Shown here: positions 1 through 5,450 of the stretch, piece after piece
Layout of the letters: each line of letters begins with the position of its first letter
How positions within the stretch are numbered: position 1 is the first letter of the stretch
Assembly: GCA_035463315.1 (NCBI GenBank)
Contig: DATHTJ010000269.1
Coordinates: 1-10,210, forward strand
Length of the DNA stretch: 10,210 bases
Direction: 5' to 3'
DNA from: GCA-003244245 sp035463315
GTDB lineage: Bacteria; Actinomycetota; Actinomycetes; Mycobacteriales; Pseudonocardiaceae
Notes under the pieces: generated by a model
Database searches by the model: none
Told to the model about the DNA's origin: nothing
What the model saw: the letters and a program-made list of their open reading frames with translations, nothing else
Position numbers and translations under genes: made by a program

Positions 1-25
1 CACTATCCGGTCATAGGAGGACAAC

Positions 26-256
26 GTGTCAGGTGTGCCCCCAGAGAACCTTGCAGAGACAGACTTGCTCCGCGAGCTGGAGCATCTCCACACGACCCGC
101 CACGGCACGTTCCTGCACGGCTCACCTGATGCGCTGCGCGAACACAGCAGCCGCACTGCGCAGCTCGAGCACGAATACCTCCGGCGTCATCCCGAACGGG
201 AAGTCGACCCAGCCCGGACCCGGTCCGGTGCCCGGGGTGAGGACACCCCTTCCTGA
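26..256 (+). CDS. Small DUF6158-type actinobacterial protein
   Basis: A 76-residue soluble, highly charged protein of unknown function. The start is GTG at 26, placed five bases after a perfect AGGAGG ribosome binding site (15-20). The body (residues about 8-65) has the pattern I associate with the actinobacterial family DUF6158: acidic/Leu-rich LLRELEHLH, then RHGTFLHGS, a DALREHS stretch and LEHEYLRRHPEREVDP. No signal peptide or membrane segment is visible, and it is probably mostly helical. It lies 153 bases upstream of ctpF on the same strand, but the DosR-like boxes between them suggest ctpF has its own promoter. Genes of this type are often found among stress-related small proteins, though that says nothing about mechanism. 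The family assignment is from memory; that it is a real gene is well supported by the ribosome binding site and codon pattern. Confidence 0.8.
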   Translation: MSGVPPENLAETDLLRELEHLHTTRHGTFLHGSPDALREHSSRTAQLEHEYLRRHPEREVDPARTRSGARGEDTPS

Positions 257-334
257 CGACGCAGGCGCAACGACTCCGACCCGGGCATCATCCCTTGACC
301 GCGGCAGCCGGCTCTGCAGCGTGGGTATGCGGCC

Positions 335-377
335 TCGGGGACTCAATACCTGACCGGGAAGGGACGAACTGCCCTGT
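335..377 (+). promoter_or_regulatory. Tandem DosR-box-like motifs upstream of ctpF
   Basis: Two GGGAC-containing imperfect palindromes lie 23 bp apart, centre to centre. The first (335-354) reads TCGGGGACTCAATACCTGAC and matches about 14 of 20 positions of the mycobacterial DosR/DevR consensus TTSGGGACTWWAGTCCCSAA. The second (358-377, GGGAC at 361-365 with CCC at 372-374) matches only about half. They end about 33 bases before the ctpF start. Mycobacterium tuberculosis ctpF is a known member of the DosR dormancy regulon, and DosR promoters often carry paired boxes. The right half-site of box 1 is weak, so this is a candidate only. Confidence 0.4.
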
Positions 378-409
378 GCCGGATAGGGGTCACCGGATGA
401 GCTGGTGAG

Positions 410-2074
410 GTGATGGCCTCGCCCGTGTCCTCGCCACCAGCCAACGCCCACCACGGCCTGGCAGCCCACGAGGTGGTGCTGCTCCTGGAGACCAACCCGC
501 ACCGCGGTCTGAACGGCGAGGAGGCCGAGCGGCGGCTAGAGCGGTTCGGGCCCAACACACTGCCTGCCGCCAAGGGTGCCGGGGTGCTGGTGCGCATCCT
601 GCGTCAGTTCCACCACCCGCTGATCTACGTGCTGCTCGCCGCCGCAGCGATCACCGCGGCACTGGCCGAGTACGTCGACTCGGCGGTGATCCTCGGTGTG
701 GTCGTGGTCAACGCCATCGTGGGCTTCATCCAGGAGTCCAAGGCCGAGGCAGCCCTGGAGGGCCTGCGGTCGATGGTGCGCACGCAGGCCAGGGTGGTGC
801 GCGACGGCTGCGAGCGGACGGTGCCGTCCGAGGAGCTCGTCCCCGGCGACCTCGTGCTGCTGGAGGCCGGCGACAAGATACCCGCCGATGTGCGGCTGAT
901 TGGGTCGACGGAGCTGCGGGTGGACGAGTCGGCACTGACCGGCGAGTCCGTGCCGGTGACCAAGGACGAGGTGGTCCTGCCCGAGGCGACGCCGGTGGCC
1001 GACCGGCGCAACATGGTCTACTCGGGCACCTTGGTGACCACCGGCAGCGGTGCCGGTGTCACGGTCGCCACCGGCGCGGAGACCGAGCTCGGGGAGATCC
1101 ACCGGTTGGTCGGGGCTGCGGAGAGCCTGGCCACGCCACTGACCGCCAAGCTCGCCAGTTTCAGCAAGGTGCTCACTGTGGCAATTCTCGCTCTGGCGGC
1201 GGTGACCTTTGCCATCGGCCTGCTGCGCGGGCAGGACGCGGTCGCGACGTTCACCGCCGCGATCGCGCTGGCGGTCGGGGCGATCCCCGAGGGGCTGCCG
1301 GCGGCGGTCACCATCACCCTGGCCATTGGCGTGGCCCGGATGGCCGGGCGGCGAGCGGTGATCCGGCGACTGCCCGCGGTGGAGACGCTGGGCAGCACCA
1401 CGGTGATCTGCTCGGACAAGACCGGCACGCTGACCCAGAACCAGATGACCGTGCGGGCAGTGCAGACACCGGACGGCGTTGTCGACGTGTCCGGCTCCGG
1501 CTACGTCCCGGACGGTGCGCTGTACAACGGCGACGGCAACCCCGTGTCCACAGCTTCCCACCAGTCGCTGCGGTGGTGTCTGCTGGCCGGAGCCGCCTGC
1601 AACGACGCCGCCCTCAGCCACGAGGACGGTCGATGGGACATCGTCGGTGACCCCACCGAGGCCGCGATGCTCGTGGTCGCCGCCAAGGCCGGTCTCGCCC
1701 AGGACCAGATCGCCGAGACGCATCCCCGCACCGCCACGATCCCGTTCAGCTCCGACCGGCAGTACATGGCCACGCTGCACCGCGACCGCGATACCGGCGC
1801 GCACCTCGTGCTGGTCAAGGGCGCTGTCGAGCGGGTCGTCGAGCTGTGCGGTGCGCAGCTGGGCGCCGACGGCACCGTCCGGCCCCTGGATGGCGGGGCT
1901 GTCCTGCGCGCGGCCGAGCAGCTGGCTGGCCGGGGGCTGCGGGTGCTGGCCACCGCCATGCGCCCGGCCGTGGGTCCAGATGAGTTCAGCGAACCCGCGC
2001 TGCCGGGCACCCTGGTGCTCACTGGGCTGCAGGCCATGCTCGACCCGCCCGCGCGGCGGCGACCGCTGCGGTGA
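410..2074 (+). pseudogene. ctpF: CtpF-type P-type cation ATPase, 5' part of a frameshifted gene
   Basis: This is the N-terminal 554 residues of a P2-type ATPase very close to mycobacterial CtpF, a plasma-membrane calcium exporter. It starts GTG 410 or ATG 413. Order of parts: cation-ATPase N-terminal domain (about 15-65, HHGLAAHEVVLLLE as in CtpF); M1 (about 70-88) and M2 (91-108); actuator domain with TGES (177-180); M3 (about 253-272) and M4 with the ion-binding PEGLP (293-297); phosphorylation loop DKTGT with catalytic Asp336; nucleotide-binding domain with GDPTE (413-417) and KGA (470-472). After MLDPP (residues 543-547) the frame runs into an unrelated ARRRPLR tail and stops at 2074. Adding one C in the run at 2049-2056 restores DPPRAAATAAVSACH, which matches CtpF, and joins the frame to 2071-3117. 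The complete gene would span 410-3117 and encode about 902 residues, normal for the family. It is either a true frameshift or a sequencing error; this half alone would lack the hinge and M5-M10 and could not pump. Confidence 0.88.
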
Positions 2075-3117
2075 GCGCCTGTCACACCGCGGGCATCTCG
2101 GTCAAGATGATCACCGGCGATCACGCCGCCACAGCCACGGCCATCGCCGGCCAGATCGGCCTGCTCGACGAGCGCGACCGGGGCAACCGCGCGGTGCTCA
2201 CCGGCAGCGATCTTGCCGCTCTGCCCGCCGAGGAATACTCGGACGCGGTGAGCCGCGCGAGGGTGTCCCCAGAACAGAAACTCCGCCTGGTCGAGGCGCT
2301 GCAGTCCCGCGGCCACATCGTGGCCATGACCGGCGACGGAGTCAACGACGCCCCCGCCCTGCAGCAGGCCAACATCGGCGTCGCCATGGGCGAGGGCGGC
2401 ACCGAGGTCGCCAAGGACGCTGCCGACATGGTCCTCACTGACGACGACTTCGCCACCATCGAAGCCGCCGTCGAGGAAGGCCGCGGCGTGTTCGACAACC
2501 TCACCAAGTTCATCACCTGGACCCTGCCCACCAACATCGGTGAGGGTCTGGTCATCCTGGCCGCCATCCTGTTCGGCGCCGCCCTGCCGATCCTGCCCAC
2601 CCAGATCCTGTGGATCAACATGACCACCGCCGTGGCCCTCGGTCTGATGCTCGCCTTCGAACCCAAGGAAGCCGGGATCATGACCCGGCCACCCCGGGAC
2701 CCCGATCAGCCACTGCTGACCGGTGCCCTCATCACCCGTATCCTGCTGGTCTCCACCCTGCTCGTCGCGGGCTCGTGGTGGCTGTTCGAATGGGAACTGG
2801 CGAACGGCGCCACCCTCACCGAGGCCCGCACCGCCGCACTGAACCTGTTCGTCGTCGTCGAAGCTTTCTACCTGTTCAGTTGCCGATCCCTTACCCAGTC
2901 GGCCTGGCGCATTGGCCTGTTCTCCAACCGTTGGATCATCCTCGGCGTGACCGTTCAGGCCCTCGGCCAGCTCGCCATTACCTACCTGCCCGCCATGAAC
3001 ATGGTGTTCAGTACCGCGCCGATCGGCGGCGACGTGTGGCTGCGTATCCTGGCCATCGCCGCGACCGCCACTGCGGTGGTCGCCATCGACAAACGACTGC
3101 GACGGCACCGCGCATGA
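2071..3117 (+). pseudogene. ctpF: CtpF-type P-type cation ATPase, 3' part of the frameshifted gene
   Basis: This is the C-terminal part of the same ATPase, open from just before 2071; the ATG at 2071 is only nominal. It carries the rest of the phosphorylation domain: KMITGDHA (residues 12-19) and the magnesium-binding TGDGVNDAP (87-95). Then come M5 and M6 (about 147-195, including LPTQILWINMTTAVALGLMLAFEP) and a cation-ATPase C-terminal domain with M7-M10 (about 221-241, 254-271, 286-306, 322-340). Similarity to mycobacterial CtpF is high to the end. One oddity: residues 59-70 read AVSRARVSPEQK, where CtpF and most P2 ATPases have a few more residues and a VFARVSPEQK motif. About four residues, including the Val-Phe pair, are missing in frame. 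With the frameshift this suggests decay, although the downstream catalytic residues are all intact. The gene ends at 3117, convergent with the gene at 3207-3446. Confidence 0.88.
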
Positions 3118-3158
3118 ACGCGATCGGCCCTGAGCAGATCCCCACCGCTCGATGATGT

Positions 3159-3175
3159 CGGCTCGCTACGAGCCG
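3159..3175. terminator. Hairpin between convergent genes (likely bidirectional terminator)
   Basis: A perfect 7-bp stem with a three-base loop, CGGCTCG-CTA-CGAGCCG, lies 41 bases after the ctpF stop and 31 bases beyond the stop of the opposing small gene. There is no T-tract, which is common for actinobacterial terminators. Its position between convergent ends supports the role. Confidence 0.5.
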
Positions 3176-3206
3176 CATGCCCACCGCCTTCGCCGGCCCA
3201 AGCGCG

Positions 3207-3446
3207 CTAGTGATTCTGCGGGCGCTCGTTGAGCGTGTCGGCCGGCATCAGGAACCAATGCCGGTTAACGCAGGTGACCCGCACGTGGTCGACGGGGCCA
3301 TCCGTGCTTTCTAATCGAGCTCCCCATTGCAAGGCGGCGGTCATGGAGCATTCGGGGCAAGCCACGATGTCAAGGTGCTGATCGGCGCCGTCCGCGGTAC
3401 TGTGAATCTTCTCGTTGTCTATCGGCTCCGAGATGTGGATGGTCAT
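3207..3446 (-). CDS. Small zinc-ribbon-like protein
   Basis: A 79-residue protein. The ATG at 3446 is chosen because an AAAGGA ribosome binding site lies just upstream (revcomp AGAAAGGAATCCC before ATG); the longer frame upstream is Arg-rich and not protein-like. After a polar N-terminus comes CPEC (residues 30-33), then Cys59 and His63 in TCVNRHWFLMPAD. This C-x2-C-x25-C-x3-H arrangement is consistent with one bound zinc. There is no signal peptide or membrane segment. The function is unknown; such small zinc-ribbon proteins may bind nucleic acid or another protein, but nothing here shows which. It is convergent with ctpF and divergent from the repeat-rich gap at 3447-4054, which must hold its promoter. 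Confidence 0.72.
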   Translation of the reverse strand: MTIHISEPIDNEKIHSTADGADQHLDIVACPECSMTAALQWGARLESTDGPVDHVRVTCVNRHWFLMPADTLNERPQNH

Positions 3447-3612
3447 GGGATTCCTTTCTACGATGCGCGAGGTTCTGCGTGTGCGTTGATGGCTGACGTG
3501 GTGTCCGGCCTCACCCAGCACTCGGCTGACGCGCAAGCAGGGCAGCGGCTGCCGGCCACAGGGCAAGCGCCGGGGAGTGCGTTGTGGCGCCCATGGGCTT
3601 CTCCGCCTCTGA

Positions 3613-3633
3613 TGACCGGTCATTATTCGGTCA
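3613..3633. promoter_or_regulatory. Palindrome plus half-site, candidate operator
   Basis: The perfect 10-bp palindrome TGACCGGTCA (3613-3622) is followed 11 bases later by a repeat of its half CGGTCA (3628-3633), in a locally AT-richer patch. On the - strand this reads TTGACC then GAATAATGACC, resembling a -35 region with an operator. It lies about 170 bases upstream of the zinc-ribbon gene. A role in its control is plausible but unproven. Confidence 0.3.
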
Positions 3634-3867
3634 AGAGCAACGGCGGCCGGTGGCTGATACCTGCGCCGCACACCTCCCCACCTCAATGCCGCGTAAACGC
3701 CAGGTAGCCGCTTGCTGCGGGTGAGCTATGTCACCGCGTGGGCCAGCGCCTGGCGTTGGCGGTCACCGAGGCCGCGCAGAGACCAGCGCACCGCCATCGT
3801 GATCACATCCGGCGGGGAGTGGAAGCCAGCGAAGCAGGCCGATCGGGGGCGGTGCAAGGCAGCGGCA

Positions 3868-3929
3868 TGGGGGTAGCCGCGCCAGCCGCACGCACTGATA
3901 CCCCCAGCGGGACCGGGGGCTCATCCCGC
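3868..3929. repeat. Two adjacent hairpin-forming inverted repeats
   Basis: The first dyad has 8-bp arms TGGGGGTA (3868-3875) and TACCCCCA (3899-3906) with a 23-base loop. Immediately after it, GCGGGA (3907-3912) pairs with TCCCGC (3924-3929) across 11 bases. Stacked side by side they would make a compact RNA structure upstream of the small membrane-protein remnant. I could not match them to a known riboswitch class. Confidence 0.4.
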
Positions 3930-3941
3930 AGGCAAGCGCCC

Positions 3942-3992
3942 GTAACCGGGTACGTGAACCATGCGGTTTACCTTCCGCGGTACCCGGGTAAC
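3942..3992. repeat. Long inverted repeat, candidate operator or RNA stem
   Basis: The arms GTAACCGGGTAC (3942-3953) and GTACCCGGGTAAC (3980-3992) are complementary apart from one or two positions and are separated by 26 bases. The interval also holds the smaller dyad AACC-ATGC-GGTT. A further TAACCG occurs at 4021-4026, so it could instead be a set of protein-binding sites. It lies about 60-110 bases before the ATG at 4055. Confidence 0.4.
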
Positions 3993-4033
3993 AGATTGCT
4001 GCCAGTGACCGACTTACTAGTAACCGAGGCGGC

Positions 4034-4050
4034 GTGGGGGCGCCTCCCAC
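4034..4050 (+). other. Hairpin directly before the small membrane-protein start
   Basis: GTGGGGGCGCCTCCCAC can fold into a 7-bp stem (one G-U pair) with a CGC loop. It ends four bases before the ATG at 4055 and would bury the only G-rich stretch that could act as a ribosome binding site, so it may limit translation. It may also be coincidental in such GC-rich sequence. Confidence 0.3.
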
Positions 4051-4054
4051 ACCC

Positions 4055-4220
4055 ATGGAGGACCTCGTGCTCGGGCTCTTGCTCCTCGCCCTCGTGCTCT
4101 GGCTCGCTCTCGGCCTGGATCGCTCTCGTCGTCATCGGCTGCATGATCAAGGGCCTGGGGTCGGCCGTCATCGGTATCGTGCTGTTCCTCATCAACGGGG
4201 TCTTCGGCGGGAAAGGGTGA
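4055..4220 (+). pseudogene. Frameshifted small two-helix membrane protein
   Basis: The frame from ATG 4055 gives MEDLVLGLLLLALVLWLALGL, a clear membrane helix, and then becomes Arg/His-rich and non-protein-like. The next frame is open from the same place and gives a second hydrophobic segment, WIALVVIGCMIKGLGS followed by AVIGIVLFLINGVFGGKG and a TGA at 4218-4220. One extra base at about 4105-4120 explains this; removing it gives a protein of about 54 residues with two membrane helices. No family is recognised; actinobacteria have many such small hydrophobic proteins. Hydrophobicity continuing across the switch makes chance unlikely. As with ctpF, a sequencing error is possible. Confidence 0.5.
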
Positions 4221-4260
4221 CCCCTCCGCTGATCCGCGACTGGTCTCGTGCGATGGCCAG

Positions 4261-4298
4261 CACGGGCAGCTACGGGAACCCCCGTGCCGCCAGGGGGT
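4261..4298. terminator. Overlapping hairpins between convergent genes
   Basis: ACCCCC (4278-4283) pairs with GGGGGT (4293-4298) across nine bases. CACGGG (4261-4266) can alternatively pair with CCCGTG (4281-4286). The element lies between the ends of the small membrane protein (4220) and the DUF3072 gene (4320), the place for a shared terminator. Confidence 0.4.
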
Positions 4299-4319
4299 CA
4301 GTGTTCGGCTGCCGTTGAC

Positions 4320-4532
4320 CTACCGTCCGCGGCCGGTCTTGTGCTGGAGCCGGTCGATGAGGCGGGATGCCTCGGCCTTGGTGAGGGCATCAGGGACGCT
4401 CTCGCCGGCTTCCTGGGCCAGTGTCTGAAGGTAACTCCGCTGCGGGCCCGTCATCGGCTCCTCGCCAGTGGTCCAGTCCTGCGGATCCTTCTCCGGCGTC
4501 TCATGGGGTGCCTGCGGTACGTCACTGGGCAT
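4320..4532 (-). CDS. DUF3072 domain protein
   Basis: A 70-residue soluble protein. The start ATG at 4532 has a strong GGAGG site (revcomp GTGGAGGTGACG before ATG). The frame continues upstream to 4688, but that part is low-complexity and overlaps grdA. Residues 13-66 carry the DUF3072 pattern: EKDPQDWTTGEEPMTGPQRS, then YLQTLAQEAGE, then LTKAEASRLIDRLQ. Function is unknown; the C-terminal part resembles a small helical unit found singly in many actinobacterial proteins. It lies 106 bases after grdA on the same strand and could be co-transcribed, though it has its own good ribosome binding site and no known link to glycine reductase. Confident in the gene and family, not in a role. Confidence 0.8.
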   Translation of the reverse strand: MPSDVPQAPHETPEKDPQDWTTGEEPMTGPQRSYLQTLAQEAGESVPDALTKAEASRLIDRLQHKTGRGR

Positions 4533-4616
4533 CGTCACCTCCACCTGTGCATGAGCTGCCCGCTCGTCATAGCTGCCGCTTGCCAGCGTCATAGGGCCAC
4601 CGGCGGCGTGAGCATA

Positions 4617-4631
4617 GGACCACCTCGGTCC
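4617..4631 (-). terminator. Weak hairpin after grdA
   Basis: On the - strand GGACC-GAGGT-GGTCC forms a 5-bp stem eight bases after the grdA stop, with no T-tract. It may partly terminate the grd operon before the DUF3072 gene. Low confidence because the stem is short. Confidence 0.25.
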
Positions 4632-4638
4632 GGGTGAG

Positions 4639-5100
4639 CTAGTGGGACGCCTGCTCGCGGAACTCCCGCACGGCATCGGCGATGGCATCCACCTCCAGCA
4701 CGTCGACCATCAACCCGACCTGCTCCTCCCACACCTCGGCGGGAACAGCGTCGCGCACCTGGTCTTCGAGGATGTGGTACACGGGGAGGCCCAACTGGGC
4801 CCCAGCCAACGGTCCTGCCCAGCTCGGATCACCGAGCACCACCGTCTCGGCGGCGATCCCGGCGCTCTCCGCGTCCGGTGCGCCGAGCAGGACCAGCAGC
4901 GTGTCCGCGCCGTGCTGGTCGACCAGACGCTTGATCGTCTCCTGGGTGGACAGGTCCATGGCTCCGGCAGCCGTTCAAACAAAGCATTCGGTAGCGACAA
5001 AGGCCACCGGTGCACCCGCCGCCTTGACACAGGCCGCAATCGACGTCCCCGAAATTCCGTCGCGCTCCCCGATCGCGATGACTTGTTTGCCGTCGAACAT
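4639..5100 (-). CDS. grdA: Glycine/sarcosine/betaine reductase selenoprotein A (Sec-containing)
   Basis: GrdA is the small redox selenoprotein shared by the glycine, sarcosine and betaine reductases. Its selenolate takes up the carboxymethyl group from component B and hands it to component C, and thioredoxin then re-reduces it. The product is 153 residues (family about 155-160), running from ATG 5100 through an in-frame UGA at 4975-4977 to TAG at 4639-4641. Before the UGA the frame reads MFDGKQVIAIGERDGISGTS and ends ATECFV; directly after it comes TAAGAMDL. Together these give the diagnostic C39-F-V-U42 redox motif. The rest (PDAESAGIAAETV, GDPSWAGPLAGAQLGLPVYH, EEQVGLMVDVLEVDAI) follows clostridial GrdA closely. 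A strong AAGGAGG site precedes the start, and the ATG overlaps the trxA stop by one base (TGATG), implying coupled translation. Ordinary gene calling would give only a 106-residue fragment from 4959. Intact sequence on both sides argues for recoding, not a nonsense mutation. Confidence 0.93.
4947..4958 (-). promoter_or_regulatory. Weak candidate SECIS hairpin in grdA
   Basis: TGGA-CCTG-TCCA lies 17-28 nt after the grdA UGA, the right distance for a bacterial SECIS. The stem is only four pairs and the loop does not begin with G, so it fits the usual pattern poorly. Other foldings of this stretch are possible. Confidence 0.25.
4975..4977 (-). other. In-frame UGA read as selenocysteine (GrdA Sec42)
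   Basis: The - strand codon TGA (plus-strand TCA) falls exactly at the conserved Sec of GrdA (CFV-U-TAAGAMD). Family-typical sequence continues in the same frame on both sides. Recoding requires SelA, SelB, SelD and tRNA-Sec, none of which is in this window. Confidence 0.92.
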
Positions 5101-5447
5101 CACGCCTCCTTCGTGGGTAATTGCGGTAGCGCCGCTAATGTCCTTGCCAGCCACGTGTCCACCTGCTCCACGGTGAGGTTGGGCTCGGAAATCCGGGCCA
5201 CCTCCTGGCCGTCCTGGAGCAGCAGGATGGTGGGAAGTCCACGCACCTGCAGTGACATGCACAGCCGCCGCGCCTTGCTGGCATCCACCTTGACCACGGT
5301 CAGGTCTGGGTTCCCACTCGCGATGCTCTCCATGTGTGGCCCCAGCGCCACGCACGGACGGCAGCTTTCGGCCCACACGTCCACGAGCACCAAACCTGAG
5401 CCGACGAGCTCGTCGAAGTTCTCTTTTGTCGCATTCACCACAGCCAT
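5100..5447 (-). CDS. trxA: Thioredoxin of the glycine reductase operon
   Basis: A 115-residue single-domain thioredoxin with no signal peptide. The active site is WAESCRPC, Cys29-Arg-Pro-Cys32, with the cis-proline in GLPT (Pro72) and a normal C-terminal helix. It differs from standard WCGPC: Trp before the first Cys is replaced by Ser and Gly by Arg. Clostridial grd operons also carry a dedicated thioredoxin with a nonstandard active site, which reduces selenoprotein A using thioredoxin reductase. The ATG at 5447 lies three bases after the grdC stop, with a GGAGG site overlapping the grdC end. Its stop overlaps the grdA start by one base. Position and neighbours make GrdA the likely partner. 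No thioredoxin reductase gene is visible in the window, so it may depend on one encoded elsewhere. Confidence 0.9.
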   Translation of the reverse strand: MAVVNATKENFDELVGSGLVLVDVWAESCRPCVALGPHMESIASGNPDLTVVKVDASKARRLCMSLQVRGLPTILLLQDGQEVARISEPNLTVEQVDTWLARTLAALPQLPTKEA

Positions 5448-5450
5448 GTG

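Larger units (their letters stand above)
3447..4054. other. Gene-poor interval rich in inverted repeats
   Basis: About 600 bases in which no open frame looks protein-coding: the frames here are Arg/Pro/Ser-rich and lack ribosome binding sites. It separates the divergent small genes at 3207-3446 (-) and 4055-4220 (+), so it should contain both promoters. Several dyads are visible: GCCCATGGGC (3589-3598), TGACCGGTCA (3613-3622) followed by a second CGGTCA at 3628-3633, GGTGA-N6-TCACC (3720-3735), the two adjacent hairpins at 3868-3929 and the long inverted repeat at 3942-3992. An untranslated RNA or several operators could be present; I recognise no known riboswitch or tRNA. Confidence 0.5.

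Noticed and set aside
536..1804. Long antisense open frame opposite ctpF (and another at 1501-3108)
   Set aside because: Typical shadow frames of GC-rich coding DNA: Gly/Arg/His/Gln-rich, no motifs, no ribosome binding sites, while the + strand frame is clearly CtpF.
2040..2080. Programmed ribosomal frameshift in ctpF, as known for E. coli copA
   Set aside because: The break falls inside the phosphorylation domain, the upstream product would be a useless pump fragment, and there is no convincing slippery heptamer with a downstream structure; deletion or sequence error is simpler.
3842..3992. Possible riboswitch (cobalamin or c-di-AMP type) before the membrane-protein remnant
   Set aside because: Stems are present, but I could not place the conserved core bases of either class, so only the inverted repeats are reported.
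3738..4220. A 160-residue plus-strand protein covering the repeat-rich interval
   Set aside because: Only its last 35 residues look protein-like; they belong to the frameshifted small membrane protein. The rest is low-complexity with no ribosome binding site.
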